This document shows positions 41,121 to 49,776 of a stretch of DNA of 64,000 bases, piece after piece. Made by a program: the position numbers and the translations under genes. Positions within the stretch are counted from its first letter, which is position 1. Each line of letters opens with the position of its first letter. This DNA is from VRUE01 sp035318745 (GTDB lineage Bacteria; Actinomycetota; Thermoleophilia; Solirubrobacterales; 70-9), in the NCBI GenBank assembly GCA_035318745.1, contig DATHEA010000006.1, forward strand, positions 1 to 64,000, written 5' to 3'. The notes under the pieces were generated by a model, which saw only the letters and a list, made by a program, of their open reading frames with translations, did no database searches and was not told the origin of the DNA.

Positions 41121-41915
41121 GTGAAGCTCTCCGTGATCATCCCGGCCCGTGACGAGGCGGAGACGATCCGGGCAACCGCGACGGGAGTCGTCTCCGTTCT
41201 GGCGAATGAGGGAATCGACCATGAGGTGATCGTCGTCGACGACTCCAGCACCGACGACACCGCCGCGGTGGTCGAGTCGATCGCGGCCGAGCATCCGCAG
41301 GTGCGCTGCCTGCCCTCTCCCTACGAAAACGGCTTCGGCTTCGCCGTCCGGGCAGGGCTGGAGGCCTTCGAGGGCGACGCGGTGGCGATCGTGATGGCCG
41401 ACGGCTCCGACAGCCCGCGCGACCTCGTGTCCTACCAGCGCCTGCTCGAAGAAGGCTACGAGTGCGCCTTCGGCTCGCGCTTCGTGCATGGCGCGAAGGT
41501 GACCGACTACCCGCGCTCGAAGCTGATCATGAACCGGATCGTCAACTGGGGAATCCGGGCCCTCTTCCGCCACGGCTACAACGACACCACCAACGCCTTC
41601 AAGGCCTACCGGCGCGAGGTGATCGAAAACGTCCAGCCCTTCCTCTCACACCACTTCAACCTGACCGTCGAGCTGCCGCTCAAGGCCGTCGTGCGCGGCT
41701 ACAGCTACGGCATCGTGCCGATCTCCTGGGCCAACCGCAAAGCCGGCGTCTCGAAGCTGCGCCTAAGCGAGATGGGCAGCCGCTACCTCTTCATTGTCCT
41801 CTACGTCTTCCTCGAGCACCACCTGAGCCGCGGCGACTACCGCCGCGAGGGCGCCGGCGACGCGCCGCGAGGGCGTGCCGTTTGGCGCTCCGGTCGCCTC
41901 CGGGACGGCGCCTAG
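41121..41915 (+). CDS. GT2 glycosyltransferase, polyprenyl-phosphate sugar synthase-like
   Basis: 264 residues. KLSVIIPARDEAETIRATATGVVSVL (2-27), HEVIVVDDSSTDDTAAVVESIA (34-55), ENGFGFAVRAGLEAFEGDAVAIVMADGSDSP (D-G-S at the DxD position, about 92-97), SYQRLLEEGYECAFGSRFV, MNRIVNWGIRALFRHGYNDTTNAFKAYRREVI and ANRKAGVSKLRL. This is the DPM1/GtrB-like pattern without the C-terminal membrane helices of GtrB. It probably makes a polyprenyl-phosphate-linked sugar, the donor that the neighbouring GT-C proteins use. GTG start at 41121, 4 nt after the methyltransferase. Confidence 0.86.
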   Translation: MKLSVIIPARDEAETIRATATGVVSVLANEGIDHEVIVVDDSSTDDTAAVVESIAAEHPQVRCLPSPYENGFGFAVRAGLEAFEGDAVAIVMADGSDSPRDLVSYQRLLEEGYECAFGSRFVHGAKVTDYPRSKLIMNRIVNWGIRALFRHGYNDTTNAFKAYRREVIENVQPFLSHHFNLTVELPLKAVVRGYSYGIVPISWANRKAGVSKLRLSEMGSRYLFIVLYVFLEHHLSRGDYRREGAGDAPRGRAVWRSGRLRDGA

Positions 41916-41918
41916 ATT
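41913..41918 (+). promoter_or_regulatory. -10 box for GT-C gene 41925
   Basis: TAGATT, overlapping the stop codon of the GT2 gene and 6 nt before the ATG at 41925. Confidence 0.4.
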
Positions 41919-41924
41919 ACCCGC

Positions 41925-43610
41925 ATGCAGCCCGGTGAAGCCACCGCTCGGGGGGCGTTCTGGCGCTCCGCCACACCCCTGATGCTCGCGGCGATGCTTG
42001 CTTCGGGCGTGCTGATAACGACGCTGGCGTCGCGAATCAGCTTCCTGCTCGACGACTGGACCTTCATCCTCTACCGGCGCGGCTTCAACGCCGACGCCTT
42101 CCTCAAACCCGACAACGAGCACTTCGTCGCCGGTCCGGTCGCGGTGTTCAAGCTGCTGCTGGCGACCTTCGGGATGGGCTCAACCCTCCCTTACCGCGTC
42201 ATAGCGACGGCGCTGTTCCTGCTCGGTGCCTGGTTCCTCTTCGTCTGGATCAGACGCCGACTTGGCCAGTGGCCGGCCCTGGTCGCAGTGCTCCCGGTCC
42301 TCTTCCTCGGCGCTGCCTACGACGACCTGCTCTGGTTCGCCTCGATCACCTTCCTCGGCGCGATGGCCTGCGGGCTCGGCATGCTCGTCGCCCTCGACCG
42401 CCGCGACAAGGTCGGCGACCGGCTCGCCTGCGCCTGGCTGGTCGGCTCGATGCTCTTCTCCAGCCTCTGGCTCGCCTTCGCGATCGGCGCCGCGGTCGAC
42501 GTCGTCCTGCGCCGCGGCGATCGCGACTGGCGGCGGCGCGCCTTCGTCGTCGCGGTTCCCGTCGCCCTCTACGCGATCTGGTGGCTCGGCTGGGGCCACA
42601 CCGCCGAAAGCGCCTTCTCGCTCCACAACGTCGCCACGACGCCGCTCTACGTGTTCGACTCGTTCGCGGCGGCGATCGCCGCGCTGCTCGGCCTTGCCAC
42701 GCCAGTAGAAGGGATCGCATCGCCGGCCGGCCTCGACTGGGGCCGCCCGCTCGCGGTCCTGCTCGGCGCACTGGCGGTCTGGCGCCTCTACAGAATCGAG
42801 CGGATTCCGCGCTCGCTATGGGTAGTGCTGGCGATAGTCCTCTCCTACTGGGTCCTCGGCGGGTTCGACGTCAAATCCGGCCGCTTGGCCTGGGCGAGCC
42901 GCTACCAGTACCCGGCAGCCGCAATGGTGCTGCTGGTCGCCGCGGACTTGCTGCGGGGGGTGAAGTTGAAGCGGCGCCTGGTGATTCCCGCGCTCGCCGT
43001 GGTCGTCGCCGCGGTCGCCAGCAACCTCCTCTTCCTCCACGAGTCCTACGAAAGCTACGAGCGCACCAGCAGGCTCGAGCGCGCCGACCTGACGGCGGTG
43101 GAGATCGCCCGCGACACGGTCGAACCGGGCCTGATCCTCAGCGAAGACATCGCCGACACCGGCTACGTCCCGGTCGAAGTGGGCTCCTACCTCTCCGCAC
43201 GCGACGCCTTCGGCTCCCCCGCCTACACGGAAGTCGAGCTCGAAGCGGCGCCGGAGGAAGCAAGGATTCCGGCTGACAAGGTGCTGGCGGCGGCGCTCAG
43301 GGTCGAGCTGCGGCCCGTGGCGGCACCCCGGGGCGGAACGCTGAGGGACTGCCGGACGGTGGGAGCCGCTTCGGGCGAAGCGACCGTCGTAACGCTACCG
43401 GCCGGTGGAGCGCTGCTTCGCTCGGGAGGCGGCGTGAGCGAATTGAGCCTGGGGCGCTTCGCTGACGCTTTCCCGGTGCAACTCGGCAACCTCGCTCCCG
43501 GCAGTTGGAACGAACTCGCGATTCCTACCGACAGCTCGACGCGCCCGTGGCGCGCGCAACTGAACTCCTCGGGCAGCTTGACGGTCTGCAGTCTGAGCGG
43601 AGGTGCCTGA
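41925..43610 (+). CDS. Multi-membrane GT-C-like glycosyltransferase (paralog B)
   Basis: 561 residues, same plan as 35355-37022: about ten membrane helices, a short acidic first loop SFLLDDWTFILYRRGFNADAFLKPDNEHFVAGP (about 36-68), and a soluble C-terminal domain of about 180 residues. It shares the VALDRRDKVGDRLACAWLVGSMLFSSLWLAF block with paralog A at near-identical DNA level. The terminal domain has GSYLSARDAFGSPAYTEVELE, also matched in paralog A (GSYFSAVDAFGSPAYTIPELQ). Downstream of a polyprenyl-phosphate sugar synthase-like GT2, it likely uses that donor on the outer face. Exact acceptor unknown. Confidence 0.75.
   Translation: MQPGEATARGAFWRSATPLMLAAMLASGVLITTLASRISFLLDDWTFILYRRGFNADAFLKPDNEHFVAGPVAVFKLLLATFGMGSTLPYRVIATALFLLGAWFLFVWIRRRLGQWPALVAVLPVLFLGAAYDDLLWFASITFLGAMACGLGMLVALDRRDKVGDRLACAWLVGSMLFSSLWLAFAIGAAVDVVLRRGDRDWRRRAFVVAVPVALYAIWWLGWGHTAESAFSLHNVATTPLYVFDSFAAAIAALLGLATPVEGIASPAGLDWGRPLAVLLGALAVWRLYRIERIPRSLWVVLAIVLSYWVLGGFDVKSGRLAWASRYQYPAAAMVLLVAADLLRGVKLKRRLVIPALAVVVAAVASNLLFLHESYESYERTSRLERADLTAVEIARDTVEPGLILSEDIADTGYVPVEVGSYLSARDAFGSPAYTEVELEAAPEEARIPADKVLAAALRVELRPVAAPRGGTLRDCRTVGAASGEATVVTLPAGGALLRSGGGVSELSLGRFADAFPVQLGNLAPGSWNELAIPTDSSTRPWRAQLNSSGSLTVCSLSGGA
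42331..42478 (+). repeat. 148-bp near-identical patch shared by GT-C paralogs A and B, copy 2
   Basis: Partner of 35743-35890, 6588 bp away in direct orientation. Confidence 0.85.
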
Positions 43611-43611
43611 G

Positions 43612-45309
43612 ATGGCGCAGAGAGCTCTGGTCCGCCTGAACGAACCGCGCGTCGCCTGGGCCGTCCTGGGCCTGGCGATGCTGCTCTCCGCCGGGCTGAT
43701 CCTCTTCACCACCCACGGCCAGGGCTTCGCGATAGACGAACTCTTCTACTATGGCCGCGTCGCCGACAAGCAGGGCCAGCTCGTCCACTTTGCCCCCTTC
43801 AGCCCGGAATACCTCTTCGCCCCGTTCAACGGCCATCTGCCAGTCGGCGGGCGCTTCGTCTACGAGCTGATCTTCGCCACCTTCGGCGCCAAGTACGAGG
43901 TCTTCGTCCTGATCAACATCGCCTCGCTGTTCGCCTGCGTCGCCCTCACCTTCGAGCTGGCGCGGCGACGGGTCGGCACGATCGCCGCGCTTGCGCCTTG
44001 CATAGTCCTGCTCTTCCTCGGCTTCGCCCGCGAGCAGCTGCTCTGGCCGCTCGACTTCAATACCGCTGGGTCGCTCGCGGCGGGCCTCGGCGCGATCCTC
44101 GCGCTCCAGCGCGACAACCGCCGCGGCGAGATCCTCGCCTGCCTGCTGCTCGCCGGCTCGATCGCAATGATCGAGCTGGGACTCTGCTTCGCGCTCGGGA
44201 TCGCCATCTGGCTGCTGATCCGGCACCGCGCGGAGGCCTGGCGGCGAGCCTGGATCGTCGCCATACCGCTTGCTCTCTACGCGATCTGGTGGCTCTGGGC
44301 CCGCAAGTTCGACCAGAGTGAAACGACCGCGGGCAACCTGCACCTCATCCCCGAAACCGCGCTGCACGGGGCCGCCGCGGCGCTGGGGGCCCTAACCGGC
44401 ACCAACCCGATCCTGGCCGGCTCCTACGTCACCACTGTGACCTGGTTCGGCCGGGCGCTCGCGGTGGCGGGCGCCGTCGTGCTCCTCGCCCGCCTCTGTG
44501 TGGGCAGGCTGCCCCGCACGATCTGGGTCTGGCTCACGATCCTGGGCAGCTACTGGCTCTTTCTCGCGTTGGCTGCCCGTCCGGCCGAAGCGGGCCGCTA
44601 CGTCCTGGTCAGCGCCGTGCTGATCGTGCTGATCGCCGCCGATGCCGTTCGCCGTCGGGTCTCCGACGGAGCCGCCGTCGCCCTGTTGATTCTGGCCCTG
44701 GTCGCGCTCCCCGCCAACATCGCGCAGCTCACGGAGGGCCGTGCCGACGACACCCTTCACCACGACCCGCCGATCAGCCATGCCGAGTTCGCGATGCTCG
44801 AACTCGCCCGGCACCACGTCGACCCCGACTACGTCGTGACCAGCGACCCGCGCGTGGCCGAAGTCGACGGGGGACTCTTCATCGGCATTCCCGCCAGCGC
44901 CTACCTCAACGCCGCTGCCCACAACGGCTCGATCGCCTACTCGCTGGATGAACTGCGCGATCAGGACGAAGACCTGCGCCTGATCGCCGATGCCGCGCTG
45001 GTCGGCGCCGACGGCATCGCGGCCGAACCGGCGCCAGCCCCGACCCGGCTATCCAAGTGTCGGTTGGTTGCGGTGCCGCCTGGCGAGGAATCCGCCACCT
45101 TCACCGCTGCACCGGGGAAGACCCTGCTGCGCCCTGAGGGCGGCCGAACCGGGCTCTGGCTGGCTCGCTTTGCCGACTCGCCGCGCAGCGTCGGCATCGA
45201 CTATCTCCCGCCGGGCAGCTGGTCGGAGATCGTCATCCCCGCGGACGAGGCACCGGATCCATGGCGCGTAACGGTGGACGGGCCGGTCACCGCCTGTTCA
45301 CCGCACTGA
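43612..45309 (+). CDS. Multi-membrane GT-C-like glycosyltransferase (paralog C)
   Basis: 565 residues. About ten membrane helices, first loop FAIDELFYYGRVADKQGQLVHFAPFSPEYLFAPFNGHLPVGGRFVYELIF (about 33-83) with the acidic I-D-E position, a central AIWWLWARKFDQ, and a soluble C-terminal domain with GGLFIGIPASAYLNAAAHNGSIAYSLDELRDQDEDLRLIADAALVGA. It resembles the next gene (45326) more than paralogs A and B, including F-Y-Y-G-R and the C-terminal domain. The ATG at 43612 is preferred because GGAGGT lies 7-8 nt upstream; an in-frame GTG at 43603 overlaps the preceding stop. Convergent with 45326, 16 nt apart. Confidence 0.74.
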   Translation: MAQRALVRLNEPRVAWAVLGLAMLLSAGLILFTTHGQGFAIDELFYYGRVADKQGQLVHFAPFSPEYLFAPFNGHLPVGGRFVYELIFATFGAKYEVFVLINIASLFACVALTFELARRRVGTIAALAPCIVLLFLGFAREQLLWPLDFNTAGSLAAGLGAILALQRDNRRGEILACLLLAGSIAMIELGLCFALGIAIWLLIRHRAEAWRRAWIVAIPLALYAIWWLWARKFDQSETTAGNLHLIPETALHGAAAALGALTGTNPILAGSYVTTVTWFGRALAVAGAVVLLARLCVGRLPRTIWVWLTILGSYWLFLALAARPAEAGRYVLVSAVLIVLIAADAVRRRVSDGAAVALLILALVALPANIAQLTEGRADDTLHHDPPISHAEFAMLELARHHVDPDYVVTSDPRVAEVDGGLFIGIPASAYLNAAAHNGSIAYSLDELRDQDEDLRLIADAALVGADGIAAEPAPAPTRLSKCRLVAVPPGEESATFTAAPGKTLLRPEGGRTGLWLARFADSPRSVGIDYLPPGSWSEIVIPADEAPDPWRVTVDGPVTACSPH

Positions 45310-45325
45310 GTTTCGCGCGGGACTT

Positions 45326-47020
45326 CTAGTCAGCCGAGGCGGGCGGGCAAACGGATACCGGACCGTCGACGGTCGCCCACCAGCGATCCGGGGCGGCGTC
45401 GGGGGGGATGCGGAGATCGGCCCACTCGCCCGGTTCCAGCTGACCCAACGAGATCCCCGAGCCGCCGGTGCCGAAGCGGCCGATGGAGACGTGAACCGGG
45501 CGCTGCGCCAGCGAGCCGAACAGCACGCCCCCGCGGCGCAGGTAGAAGAAGACGCTGCTGTCCGGCCTGCCGTCGAGCGATCGCGGGCACGCGGCGGGGT
45601 CCGCGGGCGCTTCGCCTGGGCGCAGCTTGAGCTTCAGCGCACCGATGAGGGTCGCATCGGCGATCTGCCGCAGCCCGAGGCTCTCTCCTCTGACCTGGTC
45701 GAGGGAGAATCCCAGCGAGCCGAAGTCGTCGGCCGCTTCGAAATAGGTCCCCGCCGTGAGCGGGATGAAGATGGTCCCGCCAAGCGCACTCACATTCGGG
45801 TCGGCGACCGACAGGTATTCGGGATCGACCCTACCGCGAGAGAGTTCGTACATCGCGTACTCGGTCCGCGTGTTCTCGGCATCGCTGACCGACGACGCCC
45901 GCTCGTCGTAAAACTTAGAGATGTTTGGTGGAATCGCCAGCGCCACCGCGCAGGCGGCCAAGATCAGCGCCGTGCCGGTGATCCTCGCCCCGCGCAGCGC
46001 CGCAGCGGCGACCAGGAAGACGGTCACCGCGCCGACGAAGAGGTAGCGGGCCGAATCCGGTGGTCGCCCTGCCATAGAGATCATCACCCAATAAGTCAGG
46101 ATGACCACAAGTGCAATCCACAGCCCCTCCGGCACCCTCCCTCGCCTGAGCCTGAACGCCAAGGCGACCACGCTCAGGGCCGCAAGCGCCGAACCCCAAG
46201 CGGTGACCGTGGTCACGCTGGGGGGCACGCCTGCCCCGGTTGGGTTGAGTCCGAAGATCGAGCCAACCACCGCCGCCAGCGCGTCGGTTATGCCGATCGG
46301 AAGGAGCCGAACGTTGGCGAAGTCGAACGTCGCCTGGCCAAACTTGCGCGCCCACAGCCACCATATGGCGAAGAGGACCAGTGGGATCGCGAAGATCCAA
46401 GCGCGGCGCCAGCGATCGTCGCGGCGCAGGACCGCGAACGCGACTCCGACGCAAAAGGCGAGCCCGACCTCGACCGTGGCGACAGAGAGGACGAGCAACG
46501 CGCAGGTCAACACGTCGCCGCGTCGGTCGCGACGCTCAAGCATGAGCAGCGCGGCCAGTCCGAAAGCCAACGCCAAGAGCGTATGCAGATTGAAGGGCCA
46601 CGAGAGCGACTCGCCCGCGTATCCGAAGAAAAGCAGCAGCACGCTGGGAATCAGCGCCGCCAGCGGACGCACCCACCGCTGGGCGAGGATGAAGAAGAGA
46701 CCGACGCAGGTCAACGCGGTGGCGACCTCGACCGCGCGAAAGGCCGTGTAGTCAGAACCGACAGTGAGAAACAGCCCCCTGTACATGAGTTTGCCCAATA
46801 GGACCAGGTGGCCGTTGTGCGGCGCGAGGAAGTATTCGAGTCCGCCGGTGACCGAGACCAGGCCGTCGTGATCGACGAGGCGCCCGTAGTAGAAGATCTC
46901 GTCACCGGAGAAGGTCAGGTCCTTGCCAGCGATCATCAGCCAGGTGGCGGAGACGGACATCGCCAGCGCCAGCAGGATCCAGGCAAGGGCCCGCTCGTCG
47001 ATCGTGTGGATACGCCGCAT
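45326..47020 (-). CDS. Multi-membrane GT-C-like glycosyltransferase (paralog D)
   Basis: 564 residues from the ATG at 47020. TM1 ALAWILLALAMSVSATWLMI is followed by LTFSGDEIFYYGRLVDHDGLVSVTGGLEYFLAPHNGHLVLLGKLMYRGLFL (about 35-85), with the acidic G-D-E like the I-D-E of paralog C. Further helices lead to AIWWLWARKFGQ, then a soluble tail with GGTIFIPLTAGTYFEAADDFGSLGFSLDQVRGESLGLRQIADATLIGA that aligns with paralog C. The two face each other (convergent). Its ATG shares one base with the stop of the upstream membrane gene (TGATG), so they are translationally coupled. The open frame extending to 47281 overlaps that gene and is not real. Confidence 0.75.
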   Translation of the reverse strand: MRRIHTIDERALAWILLALAMSVSATWLMIAGKDLTFSGDEIFYYGRLVDHDGLVSVTGGLEYFLAPHNGHLVLLGKLMYRGLFLTVGSDYTAFRAVEVATALTCVGLFFILAQRWVRPLAALIPSVLLLFFGYAGESLSWPFNLHTLLALAFGLAALLMLERRDRRGDVLTCALLVLSVATVEVGLAFCVGVAFAVLRRDDRWRRAWIFAIPLVLFAIWWLWARKFGQATFDFANVRLLPIGITDALAAVVGSIFGLNPTGAGVPPSVTTVTAWGSALAALSVVALAFRLRRGRVPEGLWIALVVILTYWVMISMAGRPPDSARYLFVGAVTVFLVAAAALRGARITGTALILAACAVALAIPPNISKFYDERASSVSDAENTRTEYAMYELSRGRVDPEYLSVADPNVSALGGTIFIPLTAGTYFEAADDFGSLGFSLDQVRGESLGLRQIADATLIGALKLKLRPGEAPADPAACPRSLDGRPDSSVFFYLRRGGVLFGSLAQRPVHVSIGRFGTGGSGISLGQLEPGEWADLRIPPDAAPDRWWATVDGPVSVCPPASAD

Positions 47021-48981
47021 CAAAATCCTCCCTTGGGCAGCATGAATTCGAACGATCCCGCCGTGTCGACGACATCGAAGTCGTTGAAGACGTACCGGAC
47101 AAGCGGCGTTTCCGGCCGCGTCCTGCCGCCCAACCAGCCATCCGCGGCGGGTTCGTTGCGGACCGCACAGGGGCGCGGAGTGGCACGCATCTGGCGCAGG
47201 ATGCGCCGCTGTTCGCTTTCGTCGAGGGCAAGCATCCACGCGGACGGCGCAGAAGGCCTGGGCGGGTCGATCTGCGACCACAGGTAGAGGCTGTCGACGT
47301 TTGGGTAGCCGATGAAGCTCGTGCAGCGGTACCGGTGCAGCAGTTCGACGACCCGCTCGTAGGCTTCGGCTTCAGCGGTTGGAAGATGCAGGCTCGTCGC
47401 CCCCGGGAATGGCAACGCCTTCTCTTCGTTATAGGTAATCACCCTGGAGACGGTCGGCAGGACGATCCCGTCGAGGGCGAACTTGGCCCCCAGGGCGACG
47501 ATCGCGATGCTCGCGATCGTCCCCAAGCGCTGCAGCGATACGGGCCCGCGTGCCGCACTCCAGGCGCGGAGCTCGGTGAACGCGTCGCCCAGACAGATCC
47601 CGCCCACCGCGACGAACATCACCGCGGCGATTCGCATCTGACTGCCGGCGACGGGATAGACCTGAAGCACCTCGGCGATCGCGAGAGTCGGCAGGAGCAC
47701 GCGCACGAAGCGTCTCTGGGCGGACTCGACTGCACCAGTCGGCGGGATCACCGCCACCCAGGCCAGCACCATGGCCAGCGCATCCACGTTGCCCGGCGCT
47801 GGGCCGAGGGAGATCGGCGCCGACTGGGTGATCGTGAACCAGATTGCCAACCCGCTCGCCGCTCGCAGCGCTCCAGACCACAAGAGAAAGCCTGCTTCGC
47901 CGCGTGAGCGCAGCCAAGAGACGCCCGCCGCCGCCGCAATCGCCGCAATCCCCCAGTCGAGCGAAGCCATGCTTATCCCGATCGGGGCGGGGTTGACGGT
48001 ACGAATCCGCAGCGCCTGCGTGACCACGCCGTCGTAGACGTCGGCGGGGGTCGAGCCGGTGAGGAAGATTGCGCCGAGAATCGCGGCGAATGCAAGGCCG
48101 AAACCAGTCGCTGCACCAATCAACCAGCGCACCGTCCTGTCTTGGTCCGCCTCCTCCACCGCCTGCAGCCGCAGCGACCAGGACGCGACGGCGATCGACG
48201 CGGCGGCAAGCACCTCGAGCAGGGCCAGGTTGCGAACGAGTTCGTTTGAGAGGTCATGGCCGGTGACGACGAACGGCAGCACGAAGAAGGCCGCAATCAC
48301 GGGCCAGCGCACCCAGCGACGACGATGAAGCGGTTCGACGGCAAGCACGGAGGCGAAGAAGACGGCCGCGACCGCGTAGATGCCGAGGTTGATCTTGGTC
48401 AACACGAGTGCGGCCAGCAGGGCGCCGCAGATTCCGCCCGTCAGCAGCACCCTCCGGGGCTCGACGCCGCTGACGATCGCGGCGAAGACGGCCAGCAGGG
48501 CGACCGCGAGGGCCTGGGCGTGCATCGGCTCCTGGCTGAGGATGAAGACGACGCCGAAGGCGACGAGCATCGCCGTGACGCCGAGCGCCACGCGCCCGGT
48601 GAGCCGCTGCACGGCAAGTCCGAAGAGAAGGCTCGCGCCGACCCAGATGACCATCACGATCGAGCGGCTGGCATCGGTGGTGACGGCGTGCCCGCTGAGC
48701 GAGAAGAGACCGCCGAACAGCTCGTAGTAGAACGGGCCGAAGGGCGTGTAGACGTCGCGGTAGAGGGTTTCGCCGCCGACGAACGCCTTCAGGGTGACCA
48801 GCACGGTTCCCTCGTCGTCGTAGGGCGCGAACTGGGTGAAGAGGTAGAAGTAGGCGGCGACGGTCGCGGCGATGGCGACAGCTGCATAGATGGCGATGGT
48901 GCCCTCGGGGGACCGGGCCAGCGCGATCAGGCGGGAGGGCATCCCGCTGGATCGGGATGGCGAGGTGGAGGGTTCGCTCAC
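47020..48981 (-). CDS. Large multi-membrane GT-C-like protein
   Basis: 653 residues from the GTG at 48981. About 11-12 membrane helices; the first loop is QFAPYDDEGTVLVTLKAFVGGETLYRDVYTPFGPFYYELFGGLFSL (about 52-97), with the D-D-E and the Y-R-D-V-Y-T-P-F-G-P-F motif typical of ArnT/PMT-like GT39 relatives. The C-terminal part (about 480-653) is mostly soluble, with VELLHRYRCTSFIGYPNVDSLYLWSQIDPPRPSAPSAWML. It differs from paralogs A-D in domain detail. An in-frame ATG at M-P-S-R-L-I is an alternative start. First gene of a leftward pair with 45326; the DPM1-like gene lies 37 nt upstream. Confidence 0.75.
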   Translation of the reverse strand: MSEPSTSPSRSSGMPSRLIALARSPEGTIAIYAAVAIAATVAAYFYLFTQFAPYDDEGTVLVTLKAFVGGETLYRDVYTPFGPFYYELFGGLFSLSGHAVTTDASRSIVMVIWVGASLLFGLAVQRLTGRVALGVTAMLVAFGVVFILSQEPMHAQALAVALLAVFAAIVSGVEPRRVLLTGGICGALLAALVLTKINLGIYAVAAVFFASVLAVEPLHRRRWVRWPVIAAFFVLPFVVTGHDLSNELVRNLALLEVLAAASIAVASWSLRLQAVEEADQDRTVRWLIGAATGFGLAFAAILGAIFLTGSTPADVYDGVVTQALRIRTVNPAPIGISMASLDWGIAAIAAAAGVSWLRSRGEAGFLLWSGALRAASGLAIWFTITQSAPISLGPAPGNVDALAMVLAWVAVIPPTGAVESAQRRFVRVLLPTLAIAEVLQVYPVAGSQMRIAAVMFVAVGGICLGDAFTELRAWSAARGPVSLQRLGTIASIAIVALGAKFALDGIVLPTVSRVITYNEEKALPFPGATSLHLPTAEAEAYERVVELLHRYRCTSFIGYPNVDSLYLWSQIDPPRPSAPSAWMLALDESEQRRILRQMRATPRPCAVRNEPAADGWLGGRTRPETPLVRYVFNDFDVVDTAGSFEFMLPKGGF

Positions 48982-49018
48982 GGCGCGGGCACGATATAGG
49001 TCGGCTCGGTGGGGGTCG

Positions 49019-49741
49019 CTACTTCTCGAAGCGCAGGAACGGAACGCGCCAGGCGGCCTCGGCGACGATCGAGCGGTCCATCTTGGACTTGCCGGCACGC
49101 CGCTCGCGGAAGACGATCGGCACCTCGACCACTTTGAATCCGCGCTGGATCGCCCGATAGGTCATCTCGATCTGGAAGGCATAGCCGCGCGAGTGGATCG
49201 AGTCGAGGTCGATCGCCTCGAGCACCTCGCGGCGGAAGCACTTGAAGCCGCCGGTGAGGTCGCGTATGCCGACTCCGAGCACGAGGCGCGCGTAGGCACT
49301 GCCGCCGCGGCTGATCGCCCGCCGCATCGCGCTCCAGTCGCCGACGCCCCCGCCGGGGACGTAGCGCGAGCCGATCGCCAGGTCGGCGCGTTCGCCCGCC
49401 TCGAGCAGGCGCGGCAGGTAGGCCGGGTCGTGAGAGAAGTCGGAGTCCATCTCGAGGACGATCCCGGCCCCCTCGGCAAGAGCCCGCTTGAAGCCGGCGA
49501 TGTAAGCCGGGCCAAGGCCTTCCTTGTGCGGTCGGTGCAGGACGGCGACAGCCTCATGGCGCTCTGCCAACCGGTCGGCGATCTTGCCGGTCCCGTCGGG
49601 GGAGTTGTCGTCGACGATCAGCACCTGGGCCGACGCCGGGAGTTTTTCGAGCACCGCCTCGGCGAAAGCCTCGATGTTGCCCGCCTCGTTGTAGGTCGGC
49701 AGGACGAGCCAGGCCGGGCCCTTTCGCTCAGGCTGGAGCAT
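49019..49741 (-). CDS. Polyprenol monophosphomannose synthase-like GT2 (DPM1 type)
   Basis: 240 residues from the ATG at 49741. AWLVLPTYNEAGNIEAFAEAVLEKLP (9-34), VLIVDDNSPDGTGKIADRLAERH (40-62), KEGLGPAYIAGFKRALAEGAGIVLEMDSDFSHDPAYLPRLL (D-S-D, about 98-100), LAIGSRYVPGGGVGDW, RRAISRGGSAYARLVLGVGIRDLTGGFKCFRREVLEAID and EVPIVFRERRAGKSKMDRSIVAEA. This matches the actinobacterial Ppm1/DPM1 catalytic domain, which makes polyprenyl-phosphomannose, the donor for GT-C mannosyltransferases such as the PIG-V-like protein in this locus. Soluble, without an acyltransferase fusion. Confidence 0.92.
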   Translation of the reverse strand: MLQPERKGPAWLVLPTYNEAGNIEAFAEAVLEKLPASAQVLIVDDNSPDGTGKIADRLAERHEAVAVLHRPHKEGLGPAYIAGFKRALAEGAGIVLEMDSDFSHDPAYLPRLLEAGERADLAIGSRYVPGGGVGDWSAMRRAISRGGSAYARLVLGVGIRDLTGGFKCFRREVLEAIDLDSIHSRGYAFQIEMTYRAIQRGFKVVEVPIVFRERRAGKSKMDRSIVAEAAWRVPFLRFEK

Positions 49742-49776
49742 CGGCGGGATGCTATTTGCTGATCGCGCGGGCGGGA

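Noticed and set aside
45491..46801. A 436-residue plus frame opposite GT-C paralog D
   Set aside because: Charged low-complexity sequence; the minus frame encodes regular membrane helices and a conserved tail.
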